33,026 nt of DNA from Candidatus Rokuibacteriota bacterium (GTDB lineage Bacteria; Methylomirabilota; Methylomirabilia; Rokubacteriales; CSP1-6), in NCBI GenBank assembly GCA_030647435.1, contig JAUSJX010000170.1:1-33026 (forward strand). The letters run 5' to 3'. The position numbers were made by a program, and so were the translations under genes. This document shows positions 15,009 to 21,604 of the stretch, piece by piece (within the stretch, counting starts at the first letter, position 1; every line of letters starts with the position of its first letter). The notes under the pieces are model-generated. The model was not told the DNA's origin. It did no database searches and saw nothing but the letters and a program-made list of their open reading frames with translations.

Positions 15009-15749
15009 TCAGGCGCTCGGGGCCGGCGTGCCGAGCCAGAAGGGCGATGCCTTGCCGATCCGCGCGAGGTACTCGCGGCGTTCAGCCGCGCGCATCGGGT
15101 ACCAGCGCGACAGGTAGTCGGCATCCAGCATGTGCTGCCGCGACTCGGTGCCAAAGAGGCCCGCCAGCTCCGGCAGGGAGATGAACCCCTCATCAGACTC
15201 GGGGCGGAATTGCTCCCAGCGCCGGGCATGCTCTTCCGACCGGAAGAGGTTCATGCCCGTTCACAAAAATGGCGGGCGGCCCCGTGACGGGCCAAAGCCG
15301 TAGTTCAGGTGACCGATAACGGTCGGAGGATCGATCCACGTGAGGCGGCCGTCGAGCATCTCGACGGTCAGCGGGTCGCCGCAGTCGAGACAGGCGGCGT
15401 CAATCCGCACTCGTTCTCCCGGAAAGAGCCAGGTCACCGACGTCGCCTCGAAGCCGCACTGGGCGAACCACTTCTGCTCCCCGCGCACCGTCACCCGGTA
15501 CTGGGTGGGGAGGCCGTTCAGGGGCGGGAACGAGGCGATGTAGTCCGTCTCGGGATGCAGCCACCCGATCGGGTACGCTTGCAGGACGGCATGAAGGATC
15601 GTCCGGCTCTCGGCGGGACTCACGCCGAGCGAGCGAGCAAGCTCCGCGTAGTGCGGCGGCCGGCCCGTGTCGATCAACGCCCGCGTGATGCGGTTCCACA
15701 TCCGGTCGGTGATTCCGCCGCCCGCCATCTCCGTCCCGCTGCCGGGCAT
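15009..15749 (-). CDS. Selenoprotein: organomercurial lyase (MerB)-like protein (Sec163)
   Basis: A 246-residue protein read through an in-frame TGA at 15263-15261. Residues ~12-75 form a winged-helix-like N-terminal domain as in MerB. Then W-F-A-Q-C-G-F-E (Cys98, Glu101) lines up with MerB W-C-A-L-D (Cys96, Asp99), and A-A-C-L-D-C-G (Cys120) with MerB Cys117. The TGA codon, residue 163, falls at MerB catalytic Cys159; what follows, T-G-M-N-L-F-R-S-E-E-H-A-R-R-W, matches the MerB segment after Cys159 (x-x-H-F-F-x-S-x-x-x-A). Spacing between the two catalytic positions is 65 here and 63 in MerB. A near-ideal SECIS hairpin follows. MerB cleaves C-Hg bonds; selenium binds mercury even more tightly, so C-Hg lysis or Hg capture is plausible but unproven. 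The gene starts three bases after the GrdB-like stop. No merA, merT or merR is seen. Confidence 0.82.
15223..15263 (-). promoter_or_regulatory. UGA (Sec) codon and strong bSECIS hairpin of the MerB-like gene
   Basis: On the minus strand, one base after TGA, CGGGCATG pairs with CATGCCCG (eight pairs); after an AAC bulge on the 5' side, CTCTTCC pairs with GGAAGAG (seven pairs) around the loop GGTC. That is fifteen Watson-Crick pairs without a mismatch. The loop begins 19 nt after the TGA and contains GGUC, the core of the E. coli fdhF SECIS loop. This is the clearest of the five elements. Confidence 0.88.
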
Positions 15750-15752
15750 CCG

Positions 15753-16646
15753 CTAGATCTTCCCCGTCGCCTTCAGGGCGCGATACGTCTCCTTGCGCTC
15801 CAGCCACTTCCGCGTGGCTTCGGGGTCGAGGAACGGCTGCGCCTTGGTGAGGACCTTGTCCTTCCAGGAGTGGTCGGCGCTCCACTCGTAGGGCGTGACC
15901 ACCGTGGTGCCAGCGGCCGTCGCATTGACGAGAAGGTCGAGCCCCAGGGACAGGACCTCGCGCTGCATGTCGAGGTCGTACGGCTTGCCGGTGGGGTTGC
16001 CCAGCGGAAAGTCGCTGAAGACGAAGCGCGGGACTCCGCAATGCTCGACGATATCGCGCGCGCAGCCGAACACAACGGTCGGGATTCCATTCTCTTCCAG
16101 ATACCGGGCGGCCAGACTCACGGTCTGGTGGCAGACGGGTCAGACCGCGGTGAGGACCGCCACGTCCACGCGGTCCTCCCGCATCTGCTTCAGGATCTCC
16201 GGCGCGTCGACGGTCAGCGTCTTGCGCTGGCTGTACTCGGACTGGATCATCTGGAACCGGGGCGCCACGGCGCCGATCGTCCCCTCAGCGACGAAGCGGT
16301 GGAGGTGGGTCAACGGGAGATAGCTGTCCACATCGTCGAGGGTGGTGGCGTAGCGGTCGTACGCCGCCTTGCGACTGCAGAGCTCGTCCACGAAGATGTC
16401 GGTCGGTAGCGCGTACACGAGCCGCCTGGGGTCGTCGGGTCCGGCCTCCACGCCCCGGCGCGCCATCTCGCTGGTCGTCACCACGCCCACGCGGCACTCG
16501 GAGAGCGGCTTGCCGACCGAGGCGAACGGCGTGAACGGAATGTGGTCGAAATGCGCCCACTCGTACGGCGTGGCGTAGCCCTCAGCCTCGTAGTATGCCC
16601 GTGTCTTGTCGATGTATCGGACGTGACTCGCCGTCCCGCGGCTCAT
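15753..16646 (-). CDS. Selenoprotein: GrdB/PrdB-type reductase family protein (Sec169)
   Basis: A 297-residue protein read through TGA 16142-16140. Around it the frame reads V-A-V-L-T-A-V-U-P-V-C-H-Q-T-V-S-L-A-A-R-Y-L-E, the redox motif U-x-x-C placed as in selenoprotein B of glycine/sarcosine/betaine/D-proline reductases. Upstream, R-V-G-V-V-T-T-S-E-M and S-Y-L-P-L-T-H-L-H-R-F fit the same family, which has G-A-V-A-P-R-F seen here too. Relatives outside Clostridia lack the GrdA/GrdC partners and have no proven substrate; none of those partners is seen here. The start ATG 16646 has AGGAGGGG three bases upstream. First gene of the operon with the MerB-like and MFS genes. A gene caller would split it at 16140 and restart at 16121. 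Confidence 0.86.
16112..16142 (-). promoter_or_regulatory. UGA (Sec) codon and bSECIS-type hairpin of the GrdB-like gene
   Basis: On the minus strand CCAGAC pairs with GTCTGG (six pairs) around the loop CGTGA, which begins 17 nt after the TGA. Position fits a bacterial SECIS; the stem is shorter than in the MerB-like gene. Confidence 0.68.
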
Positions 16647-16781
16647 TGCCCCTCCTCGCTGGAGACCCGACTAGCGCGCGCGAGACGCGCCCTTGTCTGC
16701 GAGGGCGCGAGTCTCGGGCACACCGCCATTCTACCCCGCTCGCTCGGGGCTTCGCCAGCGCGCGGGCGGATCTGGTCGCGC

Positions 16782-17135
16782 TCATCGCGCCATGAGCACG
16801 CCGGCTATGGCCGCGAGACCGCCGACCACGGAGAGCACGAATCCGATGCCGCCCAGCCGGTACCATACCTTGATCCGTCGCTGCTCGGCATCGCTTAGGT
16901 GGATGTGCAGGTCCGAGGGAGACACCCACCACCTGCGCGGAAGCCGGATCTTCGCCGACACGATACGGTACAGGACCACGTGATACCAGAAACCCGTGGG
17001 CACGCCCACGACGAGGCCGAGCAACAGCGTGCCGAGGGCGATCACGGCCATGAAACCGGGAGTCAGAACCGTGGCGAGGAGGGCGCCGAGTCCAACCGCC
17101 ACCACGGCGGTCAGCACCAGGGTGATTTCGAGCAT
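16782..17135 (-). CDS. Small membrane protein, unknown
   Basis: A 117-residue protein with two hydrophobic segments in the first ~55 residues, a polar middle (S-A-K-I-R-L-P-R-R-W-W-V-S-P-S-D-L-H-I-H-L-S-D-A-E-Q-R-R) and a third hydrophobic segment at the C-terminus. Codon use matches neighbouring genes. I do not recognise the family. It lies 30 bases downstream of the acyltransferase-like gene on the same strand and may be co-transcribed with it. The 135 bases between it and the GrdB-like gene contain that gene's ribosome-binding site but no other feature I can support. Confidence 0.65.
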   Translation of the reverse strand: MLEITLVLTAVVAVGLGALLATVLTPGFMAVIALGTLLLGLVVGVPTGFWYHVVLYRIVSAKIRLPRRWWVSPSDLHIHLSDAEQRRIKVWYRLGGIGFVLSVVGGLAAIAGVLMAR

Positions 17136-17165
17136 GGGCGGAGACGCTTGCTCGAGGCTCGGACG

Positions 17166-18239
17166 CTACGCCGTCCCCAGGCCCGCCAGCCTGCGAAGGC
17201 GAGGCTTCACGGCAAGCCAGGCGCGACCCATGTACACGCACAGGACGATCAGCGCGACGGTCGCGGTCCAGTAGGCGATCCAGTTGTTGAACCGCAGCCC
17301 GAGCGCCCGGTGGATGATCGTCTCCTCGATCACCTGGTGGGCGAAGTAGAGGATCAGCGCCGTCTGGCCGAGCGTCACGAGCCACGGCAGCTCCCAACGC
17401 CGCACCTCCATGAGCCAGTAGCAGAGGGCGAGGAGCCATGCGGTCCCCGCGATGATCAGGAACGTCGTCATGCCGCGCGGCGTCCAGTAGTGGTTCAGGC
17501 CGAAGTCCCGCGGGAAGCCGAAGCGTGGGGTCGTCGGGATCCACCACTCCCAGACGTCGTACGCCACCAGGAAGACCAGGCCCACGACCGCGGCGGTCGC
17601 GAAGTAGCGCGCCTCGGCGCCAGGCCCGAGAGCCCGAGCCTCGAGCCACACCCAGCCCAGGACGAGCCCGATGAGCGCGGCGGCGAGCCACGGCCAGGGC
17701 GGGAAATCGCCGAACACCATCGTGCCCAGCGTCGGATGTGCCGCGCACCAGCGGGCGAGGGCCGGGCGCGCCCAGCCGAAGGAGAGGTAGATGAGCGCGG
17801 CGATCCCCACCAGCGCCCAGCGCGCCCAGGCCCTGCGCAGCGCGGGCACGAGCGGGCCCAGCAGGATGATGCCGAGCCCGATCGTCTGAAGCACTCCGCC
17901 GTGCCACACCTGTTCCGTGGGCGGCACGGGTGGCCTGGGCAACATGATCACGTTGAGGACGTACCCGGCGGCAACGATGCCGATGCCACGCCGGAAGTAC
18001 TTGCGGAGATCCCTCAGGAACCCTTCGCTTTCCCTGCGGCGGTAGTACGAGATCGGCAGGCAGAAGCCCGCGACGAAGAGGAAGATCGCGGCCGGCAGGA
18101 TGAGGCTCCCGTAGACCAGATGGTAGCGCGCCCACCCCATGCCGACATCCATCCAGTCGCGCGAGGTGTGGTTGATGACCATGAGGATGAGCGCGATCCC
18201 GCGCAGCCCGTCGAGGAAGCGCAGCCGCCCGTCAGACAT
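17166..18239 (-). CDS. Membrane acyltransferase-like protein (HGSNAT/DUF1624 or acyltransferase-3 type)
   Basis: A 357-residue multi-pass membrane protein with about ten hydrophobic segments. The opening R-L-R-F-L-D-G-L-R-G-I-A-L-I-L-M-V-I-N-H-T matches the start shared by heparan-alpha-glucosaminide acetyltransferase-like (DUF1624) proteins and acyltransferase-3 enzymes, including the His in helix 1 used to move acyl groups across the membrane. Another conserved-looking stretch is L-V-T-L-G-Q-T-A-L-I-L-Y-F-A-H-Q-V near the end. It likely acylates a cell-surface glycan or lipid; the acceptor is unknown. I prefer ATG 18239 over an in-frame codon at 18278, since the conserved start begins at once and AGGA precedes it. 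Confidence 0.72.
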   Translation of the reverse strand: MSDGRLRFLDGLRGIALILMVINHTSRDWMDVGMGWARYHLVYGSLILPAAIFLFVAGFCLPISYYRRRESEGFLRDLRKYFRRGIGIVAAGYVLNVIMLPRPPVPPTEQVWHGGVLQTIGLGIILLGPLVPALRRAWARWALVGIAALIYLSFGWARPALARWCAAHPTLGTMVFGDFPPWPWLAAALIGLVLGWVWLEARALGPGAEARYFATAAVVGLVFLVAYDVWEWWIPTTPRFGFPRDFGLNHYWTPRGMTTFLIIAGTAWLLALCYWLMEVRRWELPWLVTLGQTALILYFAHQVIEETIIHRALGLRFNNWIAYWTATVALIVLCVYMGRAWLAVKPRLRRLAGLGTA

Positions 18240-18302
18240 CGTCCTGCCATTCCTTCTTGGCCCTGCGGCGGAGACCACTAGCGGAGACCACTACATGTCA
18301 GC

Positions 18303-18324
18303 CGCGATGCCGGATTCCAAGACC
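18303..18324. repeat. Second copy of a 22-bp intergenic repeat
   Basis: CGCGATGCCGGATTCCAAGA plus CC matches 463-484 at 21 of 22 positions. Both copies are intergenic. Just before it, a 13-bp unit beginning CGGAGACCACTA is also tandemly repeated (about 18270-18294). It may mark a small dispersed element of this genome. Confidence 0.35.
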
Positions 18325-18339
18325 TGGTGCCATCCGGCT

Positions 18340-18762
18340 CTACGGCAGCGTGCCCTGCGCCTCGATGAAGGTGTAGTCCCACACCGTCACCTTGTAGGAA
18401 GCGGCGGCGGCAAGATGATCGATCTCGAAGTACACCTGAGTGAATCCAGGGACGCCGCCGGGAACCCACTCGATGCGCTGGCCGACCACTTTCCCGCCTT
18501 GGTCGACCGCCATCCCGAGCACACGGAAGGGCGAGGCATGCTGCCCATAATGGCTGTAGATCCGGCCGTAGACCCGGCTGGTGCCGTCCTTCGCGGGCTC
18601 CACTTTCCAGTCGAGTGTGAACTTGGACTCCCACCCCGGCACGAGCGTGTCGTACTCTGTGCGGCTCGTGAGCGGATCGCCCCCGGTCGCGCAGGCCGAG
18701 ACGACGACGGCAATCAGGGCAAGCTCAACCCAGGACACGATCGACGTCGGCAGCGTCCTCAC
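18340..18762 (-). CDS. Putative lipoprotein, unknown function
   Basis: A 140-residue protein with a lipoprotein signal: a hydrophobic core followed by V-V-S-A-C-A-T-G, a good lipobox with Cys24 as the lipidated residue. The mature part is mostly beta-rich (W-E-S-K-F-T-L-D-W-K-V-E-P, R-V-Y-G-R-I-Y-S, Y-K-V-T-V-W-D-Y) and reads like a small immunoglobulin-type or FxLYD-like fold; I recognise no family. It stands alone, divergent from the small coiled-coil gene at 18877. Confidence 0.65.
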   Translation of the reverse strand: MRTLPTSIVSWVELALIAVVVSACATGGDPLTSRTEYDTLVPGWESKFTLDWKVEPAKDGTSRVYGRIYSHYGQHASPFRVLGMAVDQGGKVVGQRIEWVPGGVPGFTQVYFEIDHLAAAASYKVTVWDYTFIEAQGTLP

Positions 18763-18876
18763 AGATTGATGCTGCCAGATCGGCAGCAGCGCGTCAAATC
18801 GCGACCCGGCCGGCCCGCTGGGTGTTCACTCGAGGACACACTTGAAGGGAGGGTTGCCCTGAGGTAGACATGGGCC

Positions 18877-19107
18877 ATGACGTCGGCCGAATACCAGCAG
18901 CTGGTCGAGCTCCTGACGCGCCAAGCCACCGGCATGACGCGCCAGTTCGCCGGCGTGGACCGTCGATTCAACGAGATTGCGCTCGGAGTCACCACATTGC
19001 GACAGGAGGTGCTCGGCCACTTCGACGACGTCTACCGACGATTCGAGCGCCTCGAGCAGAAATATCAGGCGATCACCCAGGCGCTGCGCCGGATCGAGGG
19101 TCGGTAG
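18877..19107 (+). CDS. Small coiled-coil protein, unknown
   Basis: A 76-residue, highly charged protein with heptad-like spacing through most of its length (L-V-E-L-L-T-R-Q ... F-A-G-V-D-R-R-F-N-E-I ... F-D-D-V-Y-R-R-F-E-R-L-E-Q-K-Y-Q-A-I). It has no membrane segment and no Cys. Similar short coiled-coil proteins are common orphans in bacteria. The ATG at 18877 has no strong ribosome-binding site. The 134 bases downstream to 19241 hold no gene I can support. Confidence 0.55.
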   Translation: MTSAEYQQLVELLTRQATGMTRQFAGVDRRFNEIALGVTTLRQEVLGHFDDVYRRFERLEQKYQAITQALRRIEGR

Positions 19108-19241
19108 CAGCGCCCGGGTTCCCGATCGGAGCGCCGGACCACTTCTTCCCGCCCACCTTGTCGTTCTTCTTATCCATCATCGTGCGGGCGGCATCGTGCC
19201 GGCGGCGGCCGGCGCCTGCGCGTCCTCCGCCGGCTACAGGG

Positions 19242-20342
19242 CTACTGCGAGCGACCGCGGCCCGCGATGTCCCAGACGGCTTCGACCTTCTGGCCGCGCA
19301 TGGCGTAGATGCGGTCGTAGAGGTTGATCGTGGGATCGCAGTGCGGCGGGAAGAATTCGATCAGCTGGCCGAGGGCGGGCAGTCTCCCCTCCTCCGACAC
19401 GGTGAGCCGGCCGTGCTCGTCGCCGGCCCAGGAGTACGTCACGCCCGGGCACTCGACGGCCTCGGGCACGAAGGGCTTATCGGTGGAGAAGGCCTTGAGC
19501 CCGCCGTCCACCATGGCCATCTCGCGGGTCGGCACGCTGATCACCGTCGTCAGCACGGTCAGCGCCATCTCGAAGTCGTCGTAGTCGCCGCCGCCCTTGC
19601 CGCCGATCTTCCGGTAGTCGAGGTCCATCACGCAGTACGAGCCCGATTGCAGCTCCGTCAGTCCCTTGAGGTCGGTGTCGATGTTGAAGGTGCCCGAAGA
19701 CCCGCCGCTGACGATCTCGACGGGTAGCCCGTTCTTCTCGAAGAGATCGCGCGTCTTCATCAGGCGGTTCATCCACCGGTGCGAGGTCTTGCGCCGGTTG
19801 GCGTAGCCCGGCACGTGGGCGCAGTGCCCCGCGTACCCCTGGAGCCCGCGCAGGTTGAGCGCGGTCTCGAGCGTGCCCATGCGCGCGACGTGCACCGCGG
19901 GCTCCCCGGGCTGCGCGCCGGTGCGGCGGCCGCCCACGTCCACGTCTACGAGGATGTTGAGCACTTTCCCGGCGCGCGCCATGGCCTGCCCCAGCTCGCG
20001 CACGTTGTCCGGGTTGTCCACGACGACGAGCGTCTCGGGCGCGCGCTCGAGCACGCCGAGCAGCCGGCCGATCTTCTCGGGCCCGACGACCTCGGTGGTG
20101 ATCAGGATGTTGCGGATGCCAGACTCCGCCATCACCTCGGCTTCGCCCACCTTGGCGCAGCAGATCCCGACGGCGCCCGCGGCGATCTGGCGGCGCGCGA
20201 TCTCCGGGCACTTGTGGGTCTTGGAATGCGGCCGGAGCTTCTTGCCGGCCGTCTTCACCCAGGCCGCCATCTTCGCGATGTTGCGCTCGAAGCGGTCGAG
20301 GTCGAGCAGGAGCGCGGGCGTGGGGATCTCGTCTCGCGTCAT
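19242..20342 (-). CDS. PLP-dependent D-threonine aldolase / D-serine dehydratase-like (DSD1) enzyme
   Basis: A 366-residue fold-type III PLP enzyme. It starts T-P-A-L-L-L-D-L-D-R-F-E-R-N-I and has R-P-H-S-K-T-H-K, where the first Lys should hold PLP. Y-A-G-H and S-G-G-S-S-G-T-F follow, then the C-terminal metal site P-P-H-C-D-P-T-I-N-L-Y-D with His and Cys expected to bind Zn or Mn. Such enzymes split D-threonine or similar beta-hydroxy-D-amino acids, or dehydrate D-serine; substrate cannot be fixed from sequence. I chose ATG 20342, directly before the conserved opening; a longer in-frame extension to 20603 is antisense to the neighbouring gene and does not look coding. It is divergent from the gene at 20383 with a 40-base gap. 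Confidence 0.88.
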   Translation of the reverse strand: MTRDEIPTPALLLDLDRFERNIAKMAAWVKTAGKKLRPHSKTHKCPEIARRQIAAGAVGICCAKVGEAEVMAESGIRNILITTEVVGPEKIGRLLGVLERAPETLVVVDNPDNVRELGQAMARAGKVLNILVDVDVGGRRTGAQPGEPAVHVARMGTLETALNLRGLQGYAGHCAHVPGYANRRKTSHRWMNRLMKTRDLFEKNGLPVEIVSGGSSGTFNIDTDLKGLTELQSGSYCVMDLDYRKIGGKGGGDYDDFEMALTVLTTVISVPTREMAMVDGGLKAFSTDKPFVPEAVECPGVTYSWAGDEHGRLTVSEEGRLPALGQLIEFFPPHCDPTINLYDRIYAMRGQKVEAVWDIAGRGRSQ

Positions 20343-20382
20343 GGCGTGGCGAGCATACCACGGCCGTTGTATCATCGACGCC

Positions 20383-20997
20383 ATGACGATCCCTACGCTC
20401 ACGCATCCCGGTGTGGTGGACTGGTCGGGCGAGAACCCCGGCATGTACCTCAAGGAGAAGGCCGACGGCCCTTTCGTCACGCTCGTCTCTTTCTTCCGCG
20501 TCGTCGCCTCGCCCCACGGGCGCGGCCACGCGCTCGTGCTGCTCGAGGCGCCGCTGCTCGACCGGAGCCTGCCCGAGGCCCTCAACGTCTGCGTGACGGA
20601 CAACGACGCGCTGGCGCGTTACCTCGTCGCCGACTTCGTCACCCACTTCGGCGCCTTCAAGGAAGCCCCGGCGCTCCAGCACATGGACTACGTGCCGCTC
20701 GAGGGCGTCGCCGCTTCGGGCGACACGCGCTCGTCCTACATGGAGTGGGTCAAGGGCCGGGACGTGGAGGCCACGCTCTCCTGGGAGAACCTGGGCGAGC
20801 CCTTCATGGTCAATATCCCGAAGGAGAAGTCGGCCACGGGCAAGCACGCGCTCCACAGCCTCTTCGTCGACGCGCGCAGCGTGACGGCGACCGTCAACGG
20901 CCGCACGCTTAAGGGCCGCCCCTTCCCGCGCGAGTTCGCGGGACGACAGAGCAGCACGGCCTTCCTCGCCTACTCCGAAACCTGGCTTCGACTCTAG
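20383..20997 (+). CDS. Conserved-looking hypothetical protein
   Basis: A 204-residue soluble protein without signal peptide or membrane segment. It starts M-T-I-P-T-L-T-H-P-G-V-V-D-W-S-G-E-N-P-G-M-Y and ends F-L-A-Y-S-E-T-W-L-R-L. Codon use is strongly GC3-biased in this frame, supporting a real gene, but I do not recognise a family and see no catalytic motif. It is divergent from the PLP enzyme and may share its 40-base promoter region. The open frame upstream of 20383 is antisense to that enzyme and is not included. Confidence 0.68.
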   Translation: MTIPTLTHPGVVDWSGENPGMYLKEKADGPFVTLVSFFRVVASPHGRGHALVLLEAPLLDRSLPEALNVCVTDNDALARYLVADFVTHFGAFKEAPALQHMDYVPLEGVAASGDTRSSYMEWVKGRDVEATLSWENLGEPFMVNIPKEKSATGKHALHSLFVDARSVTATVNGRTLKGRPFPREFAGRQSSTAFLAYSETWLRL

Positions 20998-21031
20998 GTC
21001 CGGCCGCCGATAAGGGCCCATCTGCTTCGTT

Positions 21032-21092
21032 GGCGCCCACGGCCGCACGCTCAACGTACAGGAGTACGCCTCGCGTGCGGCCTTCGGGCGCC
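21032..21092. repeat. Long nested stem-loop, probable dispersed structured repeat
   Basis: Three nested stems share one axis: GGCGCCC/GGGCGCC (21032-21038 with 21086-21092), GGCCGCACGC/GGCCGCACGC complement (21041-21050 with 21073-21082) and CGTAC-AGGA-GTACG (21055-21068). Together they give 22 perfect pairs with small internal bulges. The text C-T-G-C-T-T-C-G-T-T before it and the C-A-A-C-G-T-A-C / G-T-A-C-G-C-C core recall an intergenic repeat I have seen in other high-GC genomes. It may also separate the two transcripts that converge here (20997 and 21152). No gene lies in 20998-21151. Confidence 0.6.
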
Positions 21093-21151
21093 GCCTCGCA
21101 GCCGGACCCTTCTCGACGCCCGGCCGCTGACTGGCCCTTCTCGGCGGCCGA

Positions 21152-21604
21152 CTAGCCGAGGGTCACTTGGTCGGATAGCTCGTTCTTGTCGCCGGGCCGC
21201 CGGGGGAAGTGATGGCCGAGCTCCCGGCCCAGTTCCGCAAGCGCAAAGATGAGGCCGTCGCGTGACTGCTGCTGCCTCAACCGCTCGCGGACGGCGGCGA
21301 CCAATCCCTGCCAGTAGGCCTCGCCCACGCGCTCGTGAATGCCCTTGTCGCCGATGACGGCGAGCTTCCTGTCCGTGACCGAGATGTAGACCAGGACGCC
21401 GTTGCGATCGGCGGGCCTGTGCATGCCGAGCCTCTCGAAGACCTTGATGGCCCGCTGGAGCGCGTCGCCCTCGCACGAGTGGTCGAGGTGGACGCGGACC
21501 TCGGCTGACGTGTGGCCCTCGGCCTCCGCCACGGCGCGCGCGATGGCCGCGAGGTCGTCGTCCGAGAGAATCGCGCGCACCCACTTTGGATGACGAGCCA
21601 TCAC
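21152..21604 (-). CDS. TPM-domain protein
   Basis: A 150-residue protein with a TPM (TLP18.3/Psb32/MOLO-1) domain: L-A-A-I-A-R-A-V-A-E-A-E-G-H-T-S-A-E-V-R-V-H-L, then N-G-V-L-V-Y-I-S-V-T-D-R-K-L-A-V-I-G-D-K-G-I-H. It has no signal peptide or membrane segment, unlike its upstream neighbour. It overlaps the larger TPM gene by four bases (ATGA) and is the third gene of a lemA-TPM-TPM operon. Such pairs are widespread; a membrane-associated quality-control or phosphatase-like role has been proposed for the fold, but function here is unknown. Confidence 0.85.
   Translation of the reverse strand: MMARHPKWVRAILSDDDLAAIARAVAEAEGHTSAEVRVHLDHSCEGDALQRAIKVFERLGMHRPADRNGVLVYISVTDRKLAVIGDKGIHERVGEAYWQGLVAAVRERLRQQQSRDGLIFALAELGRELGHHFPRRPGDKNELSDQVTLG

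Noticed and set aside
8994-16646. UGA recoded generally (as Gly or Trp), instead of Sec
   Set aside because: Many genes here end at TGA with tight overlaps to the next gene (for example 2929, 24601, 27663, 31722), so TGA is a normal stop; only five sites, all with a hairpin and a Cys-like context, are read through.
19108-19241. Minus-strand micro-ORF starting M-D-K-K-N-D-K-V at 19177
   Set aside because: No ribosome-binding site, no clear end and it runs antisense into the coiled-coil gene; not enough to call a gene.
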